This document shows, piece after piece, positions 43,321 to 54,299 of a DNA stretch of 64,000 nucleotides (position 1 is its first letter; every line of letters starts with the position of its first letter). The position numbers were made by a program, and so were the translations under genes. The notes under the pieces were generated by a model. It was not told the DNA's origin, did no database searches, and was given only the letters and a program-made list of their open reading frames with translations. Source of the stretch: Balaenoptera acutorostrata (Eukaryota; Chordata; Mammalia; Artiodactyla; Balaenopteridae); contig NC_080081.1 of the NCBI RefSeq assembly GCF_949987535.1, positions 34,574,428-34,638,427 of the forward strand, in the 5' to 3' direction.

Positions 43321-46300
43321 GAGTTCTGCTTTAGAATTGAATTTTTGAAAAGAGAACATTTTTAAAAAGTGAGAAAAACCTAACCAATTACTATTTTTAA
43401 ACCTAGATTGAGATGGCAATAAATATGTTAGAATATAGGTTGTCAAACAGATATTTGAAAATCCAGTCATATATATTCTAAATTAGTTCCTGAATAAGAG
43501 TGGCAAGGCTCTTTAAAATGATTCTCATATAACCTCTTGGAATGTTATAGTCTAATAATTTTTTCTCTTGTGCAAAATTCGTGTGAATTGATTAAGTTGA
43601 CTTCAGAAGGGATCTATTCTTTTCTCACTAATTTTAAAGAAGTAATTTATGGTTTAGTCCTTAAAATTAACTCTCCATTTGGAAGCATCATTTATGCTGC
43701 TGTCAGCACCACCTTTTCCTAAGATAATTATTATCATGTGTTTCAGGAAAGATGTTAGGATGTATTTCAATGCTTTTATTTTTTTAATCAGCATTGTTCC
43801 TTGTCTCAATAAATCTCTGCTATTATACAAGTTCAATGCTAACTTTTGCGTGACAGTATTTTCTGCTTCAATGTGGAGGAAAAATAAATTTAGAGTAATT
43901 GCTTTCAGAGGTTTATTGTTTTATAGGACTGTTGTAAGAAAATAAGATGCAAAGCATTTGTTAATGTTTGCTTGCTAAGCTATTGAAGGTAGATGTTTAT
44001 ATAAGCCCAGAATTATTTTCTTTCTTCCCTGGTTCATAGTACTCTAAGCTAATCAAGAATATAATTCATTGGTGGCAAACTTTTGGAAATGATTTTGCAA
44101 GAAATGTAGGTTTAAATACACTATATAATTTTCACTTCAGTTTACTACCCTAAAGTTGAAATTTATATGAAAATGATGTGCAATTTAGAGCCCTTTTAAA
44201 TTGAGAACTTATTTCATATTTTTGAAAGTACTTTAAGTGTGAATAATTTGAGTGTTGCAGATACATTCCTTGTACCTTGCTTGATTTTTAAAACAGAATG
44301 TTGTAGCATGGGGTAGAATGGGGTGAACATGGGTATTTGCATAGCTTCATTCGTTCATGTGTTAAAAATGGTCTTTTGGTAAGAAGGAAGAGGAGGAAAA
44401 GGTTAAGGCAGAAACTAAAGCTTGCCTACTGTGTGCACAGGTACATGCATGCACATGTGTGTGTGTGTATGTGTGTGTATAAACATATATACTTATGTAA
44501 TATGGAGTTGGCTGTGTTGCCAATGGCAGCTCTGAAGCCGGAGGGGTTAGATTGTGGAGCGGTATCATGGCACTTGGTCATCACATAGAAGATTAAATAT
44601 TTCTGCAATGCTGTGGAGAGCAGTAAACCAGGAATTTAGGCTTCCATTCTCAAAACAACTATAAATTCAAACACTATGAAACAGCATGAAATTGAACAAA
44701 CATTCACACCTCATTACAAAATCCGAGTTTTTCCTTATACTTCCTTTCTTTGGATTAATACACCATTCTGTTTCCCTACCTACACTTTATCATCTCACAT
44801 AGGATCCATTCTGATTTTTATTTTCATCTTTCTACCTCACTGAAACCTTATTTCTTTTTATTTCTATTTCATTTTTGTAGTATGTGTCTTAAATTTCTTC
44901 TCCAAACCCTAGTTACTTCCTTAATTACCTCATATCAATTTGCCTTTCATTCTATCACTATTTCTCATTTCCTTTTGTATTTGATCTTTCTGGATTCTGT
45001 GCTTTGATGTTTAAGTGATTTCACATATATCTAAACCAAGAGTCATCAAATAGAAAATCTTTTGTAATAGGATATGGAGTGATATGCATCATTATATCCT
45101 GGGAAGACTAAGTGGTGAATAAAGTGGGATCATTTTGGGAAAACAACTGTGTCTAAAATTACAAATGTAATAATCATCTACTATTATACTGAATTATTAA
45201 ATCTCAGATTTAAATATATGCCTACCTAAGACAATATCTTGATCATGTAGTAATTTAAAAAGCATCATATTTATTGGTTTCATATACATTCCTATATATA
45301 TATAACCATATGTGGAGAAAAAAAAAACTACTTAAATGAATCTGTGTTTCTGTGAAATAACACTGCTGTCTTGCATGCCAGTTAAGAGCTTTTTGTGTGC
45401 ACCCCATTTCTGCATGTATACATGTATCAGTCCTTCTTCAAGTTATTAATATCTCCTATGTGCTTAAAGATCAAGGGGAGACCTGGTAAAGGCTTATTAG
45501 CAAGTTTGATTTTAGATTTTAGGTCAAGGGCTGGTATTGTATTTTTAATGTATAATTCAGGAAAAGTTACTAGAAAATAATTCACTCAGTGAAAGTTAAA
45601 ATTTAGGAGCCTTTAAATTAACTCCACTTAATTTAAAATTAATGGATTTTGCTTTTAACTTACTAAAAGGTTAATTTACTTTGAACTTCTCTTAACCAAT
45701 TAAAAGGTAAGGTGGGGTGAGAGATGTGAAAAGTTTGGAAACCCCAACTTGCCTTAATTGTCATTATCAAATATAAAGTTTGCATTATGTACTCTAGTTC
45801 CACAGAGGGGGAAAAAGGAAAGGAACTCTTCCTTTCCAAATATTAGGATATTAGCATATCCACGCATACAGGGCTACTCCCGCTAGTGCCAGGGATCTCA
45901 CCTACTCTATGGTACTTCCTTAAATGTAACTGTGTACATGAAGGCTGTTCATTTCTCATTATATGTTCCTGAACTTCCTCTCCGAACAGCAGGAATGCCT
46001 CCTAGTTTGCTGAGATCAGTTTTTTTCCTTGTCTTTTCTGTTTCCCTTTTCTCGATCCATTTGCCGTCCCCATTGGCTTCAGCATGTGTAGAGAATGACC
46101 GCATGTGTCCAGGCTGTGTGTGTGTGCATGCACACATGCACATGTGTGCTTTTCACAGAATCTTGGAGTCCATTAGTCTAGAAGGGCAGGCAAACAGGGA
46201 CTAGAAAACATAACAGAAAAGGTACAATTAAAACTAAGACCATGAAATCAACTGTTTTCAGCATTACAATTTCAAGAATATAGCAAAAAAAAGAGAAGCA

Positions 46301-46322
46301 TTGCTTTTAAGTTTTTGATGCT
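43321..46322. other. Unique sequence, 3.0 kb, with two GT-rich tracts
   Basis: No repeat family or exon is supported. Alternating purine-pyrimidine tracts lie at about 44,447-44,482 (gtgtgtgtgtatgtgtgtgt) and 46,115-46,147 (gtgtgcatgcacacatgcac). The second contains the palindrome tgtgcatgcaca. A pyrimidine-rich stretch at 44,760-45,000 could be a decayed L2 but is not called. Confidence 0.35.
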
Positions 46323-46329
46323 AATCAAT

Positions 46330-46646
46330 GAACATTTTTTTTTAATTTATTTATTTATTTATTTATTTTTGGCTGTGTTGGGTCTTCGTTTCTGTGCGAG
46401 GGCTTTCTCTAGTTGCAGCAAGCGGGGGCCACTCTTCATCGCGGTGCGCGGGCCTCTCACTATCGCGGCCTCTCTTGTTGCGGAGCACAGGCTCCAGATG
46501 CGCAGGCTCAGTAGTTGTGGCTCACGGGCCTAGTTGCTCTGCGGCATGTGGGATCCTCCCAGACCAGGGCTCGAACCCGTGTCCCCTGCATTGGCAAGCA
46601 GACTCTCAACCACTGCGCCACCAGGGAAGCCCGAACATTTTTTTTT
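46330..46646 (-). mobile_element. CHR-2-type SINE, short form, inserted at the edge of another SINE
   Basis: A reverse copy (46,344-46,632) bounded by gaacattttttttt at 46,330-46,343 and 46,633-46,646, a 14-base target-site duplication. The duplication itself is the junction of the neighbouring SINE's own target site and T-run, so this copy landed next to an already inserted SINE. The left tail is (ATTT)n. Body as in other short copies, with two or three private changes such as gctccagatgcgcaggctca and gatcctcccagaccaggg. Confidence 0.93.
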
Positions 46647-46963
46647 TTAACACAATTTTTATTAATTAATTTATTTTTATTTTTGGCTGTGTTGGGTCTT
46701 CGTTTCTGTGTGAGGGCTTCCTCTAGTTGCGGCAAGCGGGGGCCACTCTTCATCGCGGTGCGCGGGCCTCTCACTGTCGCAGCCTCTCTTTTTGTGGAGC
46801 ACAGGCTCCAGACGCGCAGGCTCAGTAGTTGTGGCTCACGGACCTAGTTGCTCCGCGGCATGTGGGATCTTCCCAGACCAGGGCTTGAACCCGTGTCCCC
46901 TGCATTAGCAGGCAGATTCTCAACCACTGCGCCACCAGGGAAGCCCCAATCATTGAACATTTT
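46647..46963 (-). mobile_element. CHR-2-type SINE, short form, host of the preceding insertion
   Basis: A reverse copy ending ccaccagggaagcccc at 46,947. Its target-site duplication is aatcaatgaacatttt at 46,323-46,338, left of the neighbouring SINE, paired with aatcattgaacatttt at 46,948-46,963 (one mismatch). The two halves of this duplication now lie 625 bp apart because of the nested insertion. Its body carries tcactgtcgcagcctctctt and a tttttgtggagcac change. Confidence 0.92.
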
Positions 46964-47526
46964 GACATAAAGTGAGACTATAGCAATTTTATATATTTGA
47001 CTGTAAAATTTGGTTGGGAGAGCTGATACAACTTTTGGCATTCTCTTCAAATATTTCTTCAAACCTCATCAAGAGTTTTGTGTGAAGGTTGAAAACAAGA
47101 TAAATTCCTTGGTTGATTCAAAACATCTTCTATAGCAAAATTCTACCATTGTCTTTTTTCATCTTGTTCAGATTGATGTCTTACATACTAAGAGGCTCTC
47201 TGCTCATACACTCACCAGACACCCCTCCATTCAGAAAGGGTAAATCCTGTCAATTAAGCCAACAAAAAAAGAGTGTGAGGCATCTATACCAAAGAGGCCA
47301 TATCTTGTAGGAAGATGTATTACTCATTCTTACCCAAACAGGGAGGCCTTGAGATTTAATAAAATTTATTGTTGAGGTCTAGAAGTCCTGTGTTTCAAAA
47401 ACTGAAAAGCTAGTTTTCAGAAAAGTCAGGCTAAATGTGAAAGAAAAATGAAATGCAATTCAAAAATTGACCACTTCAAGGTGTAATTAAAGGTGAGAGC
47501 TTTTTAGTAGTTAGTAATCCTCATAT
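46964..47526. other. Unique sequence
   Basis: No repeat or exon is recognised. Confidence 0.4.
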
Positions 47527-47891
47527 CTTCATTCATTTTTTCAAATTTATTTTTGGCTGCATTGGGTCTTCGTTGCTGCGTGTGGGCTTTCTCTAGTTGT
47601 GGTAAGCAGGGGCTACTCTTCTTTGTGGTGCACGGGCTTCTCATTGCGGTGACTTCTCTTTTTGTGGAGCACGGGCTCTAGGTGCGCAGGCTTCAGTAGT
47701 CGTGTCACGCGGGCTCAGTAGCTGTGGCTTGAGGGCTCTAGAACGCAGGCTCAGCAGTGTGGTGCACAGGCTTAGTTGCTCTGCGGCATGTGGGATCTTC
47801 CTGGACCAGGGATTGAACCCGTGTCCCCTGTAATGGCAGGCGGATTCTTAACCACTGCGCCACCAGGGAAGTCCCTCTTTATTCATTTTTT
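47527..47891 (-). mobile_element. CHR-2-type SINE, long form, with TSD
   Basis: A reverse copy (47,542-47,876). The flanking repeat cttcattcatttttt (47,527-47,541) pairs with ctttattcatttttt (47,877-47,891), one mismatch in 15. The body is the longer form with repeated ggctcagtagctgtggctt-like units, and it has lost most CpGs (for example gttgtggtaagcaggggcta), so it is older than its neighbours. Confidence 0.9.
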
Positions 47892-48290
47892 ATCATGTTT
47901 TTTTCCTTTAAATATTTGATATAATATTTTGTGATAAAAATGTTTCTTTGTATTTGCAGCTCCCCTTAATATGTAAGAGTTTTAGAAGCTGAACTTGTCC
48001 TAAGCTTTTCAACTTGTGGAAAGGAAATAGCCAAGTTATAAGTTCTAGGCAATAAAGTCTAGATGTTATGCTCCTAATATACAAGCAGTTTAAGGACCTA
48101 TTTTTAATTATTTATTTTTACTTCATACTAATGCTTCTAAAATAAAATACTCTTCTCTATATATATGCAATTTTCTACTAACATATTCAGAGCAGTACAT
48201 GTTTGTTTCTCCTGGTTTTTGAAAAGTAATTTTTCTTTTAATACCACTGAAGCCGTCTCTGGATTCTCTATTTCAGTGTTTTTCTGATTT
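47892..48290. other. Unique AT-rich sequence
   Basis: No repeat or exon is recognised. Confidence 0.4.
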
Positions 48291-49470
48291 AAAAAAAATG
48301 TTCATTGCCAAATATTTAGAAAATTTCAAGAAACAAGTAAGAAAGCAAAGATACGATCACATATAAGAAGAAAACCACTGATAGCATGTATAAAATATGA
48401 TCATACTGTAGTCTAATTTGTTATAAAACATAAAAATCTACCATGGACGTGTTTCTGTATCCTTTTATCTAGCTTTCTAATACATAATTTTAATGACCTA
48501 TTGGAATTTCAGTCTAGGATACATTGTAATTTATTCTACTCAACACATTTGTATGAACATCTAAGGTTTTATTCTTTTTTTTTTTTTTTTTAAAGGATTT
48601 TCTTATTTATTTATTTATTTATTTATTTTTGGCTGTGTTGGGTCTTCGGTTCGTGAGAGGGCTTTCTCCAGTTGCGGCAAGCGGGGGCCACTCTTCATCG
48701 CGGTGCGGGGACCGCTCTTCATCGCGGTGCGCGGGCCTTTCTCTATCGCGGCCCCTCCCGTCGCGGGGCACAGGCTCCAGACGCGCAGGCTCAGCAATTG
48801 TGGCTCACGGGCCCAGCCGCTCCGCGGCATGTGGGATCTTCCCAGACCAGGGCTCGAACCCGTGTCCCCCGCACTAGCAGGCAGACTCTCAACCACTGCG
48901 CCACCAGGGAAGCCCTAAGGTTTTATTCTTACATAGCCTCTGTCTCACATTACCTCAGGATGAATTCTTAGATTTGTCAGTTTGAAAGTATTGGGCTAAA
49001 AGTATTCATATTTTAAATTTTGATACATTAGACAAAATGGGCCTTGAGAAATATTATGCAATATACATACTTCTACTAGTATAGTGTCAGTATTTTTTTA
49101 GCTTTGCCAATGTGATGGACATAATTGATATTTTATGTTTGATTTGATCTTTAATTCCTTATTTACTAGTGAGGTTGTATATTTTTGTAAGTTAATTAAC
49201 TAATTATTAGTTTTAATTATTTTTTTCTGTTCATATTTTTTGCCATTTAATATTGGATTCTTCATTGTTTATAAATTAAGCTCAAGAATCCTTTGCTTTT
49301 GATTTATATATTTTCCTATCTTGTTACTTATCTTCCAACCTTAGCTTTCCTAAATATGTTTTTAATTTCTGCACAGATAATTCTATCACTCTTTTTTTTT
49401 AATAGTTTCTAGCACTAATGCCATGCTTATAAAGTTCTATCTTATCTCAAGGATAGTTTTTGTTTTTTGC
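48291..49470 (-). mobile_element. L1M-type LINE fragment, split by a SINE
   Basis: On both sides of the SINE at 48,577-48,915 the plus strand follows the reverse complement of old mammalian L1 ORF2. Landmarks are ttacctcaggatgaattctt, gaaagtattgggctaaaagt, tttgccaatgtgatggacat, taattccttatttactagtg then aggttgtata, and tgccatgcttataaagttct. Left of the SINE, ttctactcaacacatttgta fits the adjoining part. The L1 is therefore the older layer. No usable frame remains. Confidence 0.6.
48562..48930 (-). mobile_element. CHR-2-type SINE, very CpG-rich, with TSD and internal duplication
   Basis: A reverse copy (48,577-48,915) with a perfect 15-base target-site duplication, taaggttttattctt, at 48,562-48,576 and 48,916-48,930. 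The body contains a 24-bp tandem duplication (48,683-48,706 and 48,707-48,730) around ctcttcatcgcggtgcg. The tail has a T-run of about 18, a short break (aaaggattttc) and then (ATTT)n. CpG density is the highest of all copies here, suggesting the youngest insertion. Frames of 71-99 codons are SINE shadows. Confidence 0.94.
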
Positions 49471-50159
49471 TTTTTTGCAATTTTTTCTGCAGTTGTTAAG
49501 CATGTAATTACTTAATCTACTTCTTTAAATGCATAAAATGCAAGTCTATCTGAACTTTTCAAATAACTAGCAAATTGTTCTGACACCATACTTTATGTAA
49601 TATAGACTTCTAGTGGATTGAAATGTAATAATTTAGGACTTTTGTATATAACCATGTGTATGTAAGGTGGAATCTGTGAGAATAAAGTTTAATCCAAAGA
49701 TGGTTTATTTTTGATGATGTAGAAGCATAGATTAAACCAAATGATTAGAAATGTACACTTTATTATGGAAGTGTGAAATAAATTTTCAAGTACATGTGCT
49801 AGATTTTTTAAACTAAATTCAGAAATGTGCATATTTAGAAGTGGGATACCTTGGTTGATGATTTCAAGAGCCACAGATTGCCATCAACTTAAAAATTTAT
49901 GGAGTATTCTCTTTCCAACCACATCATTTTGAAGAGCGAAGACAGATTCAGAGCATTCAGTTAGAGGTAGGATAATGCAAAAAGGGCAATAACTCAGCAG
50001 CCTTCCACTTTATCATCATTATCAAATTGACACCATACAAAACACTCTGACATGCCATAGCCCCAGCCTCTCAGGCACTTAAATAGCTACTAAGGCAGTG
50101 TAGACTTCAATGGCCATAGATCAGCAATGAGCATCTGTTTTTTCCTCCATGCGCTCATT
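49471..50159. other. Unique sequence
   Basis: No repeat or exon is recognised. Confidence 0.4.
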
Positions 50160-50520
50160 CATTCATTTTTTTTCGTTTAATAGATATTTATTGAGTCCTT
50201 ACTTTGTGCCAGACACTCTTCCTATATTCTGGGAATACAGTGGTGAACAAAACACATTCAAATATCCTTGCCCACATAGAGCCTATCTGAACAGATATTA
50301 TTAATAAATAAATAAGTATGTAGTATTCCTAAACAACACTCAGGCTAAAAAGACGTCAGGGTGCGGGAGGTGAACTATTAACTGAACCCAGTGCTATGTT
50401 ATATGGGGGCTGGGGAAGGTGAGGCATAAAGATGTATTGCTGAAGAGCATTCTAGAAAGTAGCAATAGCAAGTGCAAAGGTATGGAGGCAAGCTTTCAAA
50501 ATAGAAAATACATTTCAAAA
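50160..50520 (-). mobile_element. LINE-2 3' end
   Basis: From the left, the plus strand reads attcattcattttttttcgtt, gatatttattgagtccttac, tttgtgccagacactcttcc, gaatacagtggtgaacaaaa and, after 50,440, gaagagcattctagaaag and gcaagtgcaaaggtatggag. This is the L2 tail and adjoining 3' region in reverse, collinear over 350 bp. Confidence 0.75.
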
Positions 50521-50644
50521 TAATAAATATATTTAGAGTTGTAGATGAGAAATACAGCTTGAAAGTGAATTTCAAAAATCACGTACAAATGGATATTTAC
50601 TTCTGATGTAGATTTCTTCAGGGTAGAAACATTTTTATGATTAA

Positions 50645-50872
50645 CATGGTGATTCGGAGTGGGCTGTGGCTCAGTCAGATGTGGTTCTGTTCATCTCAGT
50701 CCATGACCTAGTCAAGTTACTTATTCTCCCTCCCATAATCATTCCATCCATCTGTAAAAGGGACATAATGACAATATTTATCTGATAGAGTTATTGTGAC
50801 GATGAAATCATATAATGCATGTCAGAGTGTTTAGCATAATGACAATCACATAGTAAATTCAGCAATTATTAG
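50645..50872 (+). mobile_element. MIR SINE
   Basis: Sense MIR order: ccatgacctagtcaagttac (consensus tgtgaccttgggcaagttac), ccatccatctgtaaaaggga, ttatctgatagagttattgt, gacgatgaaatcatataatg, and gtgtttagcataatgacaat. Nearly full length. It lies directly upstream of an L1 insertion. Confidence 0.75.
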
Positions 50873-50876
50873 AAAT

Positions 50877-51546
50877 AAAAATTTGGGGCATCATCAGAAA
50901 ATCTACAAACAACAAATACTGGAGAGGGTGTGGAGAAAAAGGAATCTTCTTGCACTGTTGGTGGGAATGTAAATTGATACAGCCACTATGGAGCACAGTA
51001 TGGAGGTTCCTTAAAAAACTAGAAATAGAATTACCATGTGACCCAGCAATCCCACTACTAGGCATATACCCAGAGAAAACCATAATTCAAAAAGACACAT
51101 GCACCCCAATGTTCATTGTAGCACTATTTACCATAGCCAGGTCATGGAAGCAACCTAAATGCCCATCGACAGACGAATGGATAAAGAAGATGTGGTACAT
51201 ATATACAATGGACTATTATGCAGCCATAAAAAGGAACGAAATTGGGTCATTTACAGAGACGTGGATAGATCTAGAGACTGTCATACAGAGTGAAGCAAGT
51301 CAGAAAGAGAAAAACAAGTATCATATATTAACACATATATGTGGAATCTAGAAAAATTGTACAGATTAACTGTTTTGCAAGGCAGAAATAGAGACACAGA
51401 TGTAGAGAACAAACGTATGGACACCAAGGAGGGAAAGTGAGGGGGGGTGGTGGTGGGATGAATTGGGATACTGGGATTGACGTATATGCACTAATATGTA
51501 TAAAATAGATAACTAATAAGAACCTGCTGTATAAAAAAATTTTTAA
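50877..51546 (+). mobile_element. L1 LINE 3' end, 5'-truncated
   Basis: Runs from late ORF2 (tcatcagaaaatctacaaac) through the 3' UTR to a short A-rich end at about 51,539. The 3' UTR (aagtgagggggggtggtggt and gtataaaatagataactaat) is of a different subfamily from the L1 at 31 kb. A weak possible target duplication, aaaaattt, is at 50,877-50,884 and 51,535-51,542. The element inserted at the end of a MIR. Confidence 0.88.
50886..51351 (+). pseudogene. L1 ORF2 C-terminal fragment, frame open to its native stop
   Basis: About 154 codons of the L1 ORF2 protein C-terminus stay open without a stop or frameshift and end at TAG 51,349-51,351. Visible landmarks are the [14 protein letters not shown] cysteine-rich stretch, the YPEKTIIQ and CPSTDEWIKK motifs, and the terminal QSEASQKEKNKYHILTHICG. 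There is no genuine start codon: the nearest apparent start is a TTG inside the domain. Without endonuclease and reverse transcriptase it is non-functional. Compared with the 31-kb copy it retains the segment deleted there. Confidence 0.82.
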
Positions 51547-51950
51547 TTTCTTTCTTGACAATAGCAGCAAACTTAATTTTCACTCTAATCTCATGAAAAT
51601 CTGCAAAATTGTGAGCCATTATACTTTGTGAACTATCACAAGTATGAATGTTATAATTAGATCATACATTTCCTTTCTTGAATGTCCCGTTTAGACACTC
51701 AATACTTGCCTTGCCTCTTACAACATGATCTGCACTTACCAAGCTTACCCACTCCTTTCGGTTGAGTTAGTTATCACTATTGGACACACACTATTAGCTG
51801 CCCACTATATGGGAAATGGGGGGGGGGGACAGTGGTGCTCAAAGGCCTTACAATACACCTGGGACTGTAAAACATGTAAGAAACATAATAAATCCATCAA
51901 AATGGCCTAGAAATACTGTGCAGATGGAGCATTCATTGAGGCCTTAGCCC
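51547..51950. other. Unique sequence with a G-run
   Basis: No repeat is recognised. A run of eleven Gs lies at about 51,818-51,828. A 61-codon frame spans it without a domain. Confidence 0.4.
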
Positions 51951-51954
51951 ACCC

Positions 51955-52130
51955 ACCATTCCCCATGCTCTATGTACTTTTTTGCCTTGGAACCCTTGAC
52001 CTTGCCATTCGAAAACCTTCAACACCTTCTTCTCACCTTATCTCCCTCAGTCAAAATCACACTCCTGTTTCAAGACTTAGCACAAATGCCACTTCTTTCT
52101 TTATATTATCTGAAAATTTATCCTCTTTAA
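51955..52130 (+). mobile_element. LINE-2 fragment
   Basis: Sense L2 boxes: tttgccttggaacccttgac (L2 'ctgcctggaatgctcttcc'), then caagacttagcacaaatgcc with acttctttctttatattatc (L2 'cagctcaaatgccacctcctcc'). Decayed, about 170 bp. Confidence 0.5.
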
Positions 52131-54251
52131 AAATAATCACTTGAGACTTCGTGTCATAAAATAACTGCATATTTTACAAACAAGAAGCTTCTTTTTGAGA
52201 AAGTGTTGCATTTTTGTGTCCTTCTCTCTGTCATGGCATATATGATGGATCTTAACCACCCAGTGGCTACCCAGCACATGTCTGTGGGCTCTAATAATGT
52301 GGGAAGGAACACAATGGGGTAAGTCATCAGATCTATAGTCATGGACTTTGAGAGACATTTTTCTGACCATAAAACTGAGGCAGAATTTTCAATATCAGAA
52401 AGTCTTCTAACAAAGAGAAAGATGAAGAAATTGACCAAAATAATGGAACTCTCTATGTTCTGTTTTAAAAAGTCGAAGTGTAATAGACTGCTCTATAATA
52501 AAATGTCTGGCACAAGACTTAATCAAGAAAGTTTTTCCATTTGAACTAATGAATAAGAAAATCTATACTTTTATTCATAGTAACACTATATTTCAACATG
52601 TCTTTGCCTCAGTTTCCATATTTATAAAACGAAAATAATAATGTCTCCATCTCACAAAATTAACCCTCAGAAGTGCTCAAAAGAATTCTTGTTGCACATA
52701 AATAGGCCAGCTTTAAATGTAAACTATTATTACTTAGTCAATTTAAACAACAATATTAAGGCAAAACTTTTTAGTATTTTAGATTATGATTTGGGAACGA
52801 ATAAATAAATTAGAGAACATAGGAATTATTAGCATAATGATTGGGATTTTAAAAGCAGCCTCTGCACAGTATTGCAGGGAAAAGAATCCCATGATAAAAC
52901 AATGTCTATTCAAGCTTGAAAGGACATTTGCCAACATCTTCTTCAACTCTGTGGTGCAAGCAGTTTACATCATAATTTTTTATAATATCAAACATTAGTA
53001 TTAAAAGACCATTCATTAAAGAAAACACTTTCATAAAGTATTAAATAGAATTCAATTAATGTAAATAATACTAATAGCAATGTTTGGTGCTTATGTAACA
53101 TCTATGCCAGGTAACGTTTTAAGCATGTTTTTGAATCTCTACAGGCTAGAAACAGCATAGCTTTGTCTGTCTTAATCTAATCCTTTCATTAGTTCATAGG
53201 CCCAGAATCCTCCTGGGAGTATCAGAAAGTTGTCAGGAGGTCTCTGAATTCTGGGGTGTATCTGAATCTCTGTGCTTCATGACTACATTTCTTGACAGCT
53301 CCCCATGCGTTACACAGTGGAGGAGAATGGAGGATATATATTTTTTTCTAACAGGTTTCTCAAATAAATTAGTTATGTACATTTTCTCCAGAAGTAACAA
53401 ACAAATAACTTGTCAGTGAAGGGTGAAAACACACATTTTAGTTTGAGTCAGCCATCTTACCTCTGCATTCACAAGCAGGAAGACAAGATTTTCTGAGTTC
53501 TGGTTTAGTAGATTCTGCTTTTAACCCTCATTTGAAACTACATCTCAAAAGATCAAGAGTTTAAGATAAATATTGTTTCTACTCTGTGACTTATGTGTGA
53601 AAATGCTTATACCAAATTGTTGTGTGTGTGTGTGTAGATTTAGTTACTTTGCCAGAAATTTATGGTTGTGATTACTTTAGAACATAAAGACTGATGCACA
53701 CTTACTATAGTTTTTTCATCCCTTATTGTTGGTTAGCTATCCTTTCTTTACCAAATATTATTTTCTCGTATATTCAAAACATATAGTAGCAACTTTGGTT
53801 AAGATTGAGATTGTAAATATTATAGAAAAATGAAATAAAACTCATTTGAGTCATTTATGAATTTCCTTTTATGGCTACACACCCCTGTTAAAGTAAACTT
53901 TTGAAAGGGGGATAGATCAGCTACTGGTTGGAGTCAGATTTTATCTACAGAGTTAATTACATAACACCAACTTGGGCTCCTTTTTAATTCCTCTAAAATG
54001 AAACATCACACAAAAGAGATACATTTAAAGTAATTAAATGAATCATAATGTCCTGAAGACATTTAACCAAAAATCAGAGACTATTACATGTCTTAACATT
54101 TTTCTCAAGGTCAGAAGAATGGAGACAGTATGAAGAGATGAGATAATGACCTATGAAACTATTTGAAAATGATCATGTGCTAGACTGTGTGATACCATTT
54201 TAAGGAAGGAAAACTGAGCATGGGTTTGAGTAGTTCAGCATGTCATTACAG

Positions 54252-54252
<1 letters not shown>
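52131..54252. other. Mostly unique sequence with two MIR scraps
   Basis: A MIR piece in sense lies at about 52,595-52,700 (gtctttgcctcagtttccat, atttataaaacgaaaataat). A weaker reversed one is at 53,078-53,150 (gtttggtgcttatgtaacat, ctatgccaggtaacgtttta). A short (TG)n is at 53,621-53,634. The remainder shows no repeat or exon; frames on both strands at 52,137-52,544 have no domains. Confidence 0.4.

Positions 54253-54297
<45 letters not shown>
54253..54297. repeat. (TG)n microsatellite, about 22 units
   Basis: An uninterrupted GT dinucleotide run of about 44 bases. This is the longest perfect microsatellite in the window and therefore likely polymorphic. It is also Z-DNA-prone. Confidence 0.95.

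Positions 54298-54299
<2 letters not shown>

Noticed and set aside
44760..45000. Pyrimidine-rich block as an L2 ORF2 fragment
   Set aside because: Composition fits but no L2 box could be placed in order, so it was left as unique sequence.
51818..51828. G-run as a possible G-quadruplex
   Set aside because: A single run of Gs cannot supply four separate G-tracts with loops; probably a slippage-prone homopolymer.
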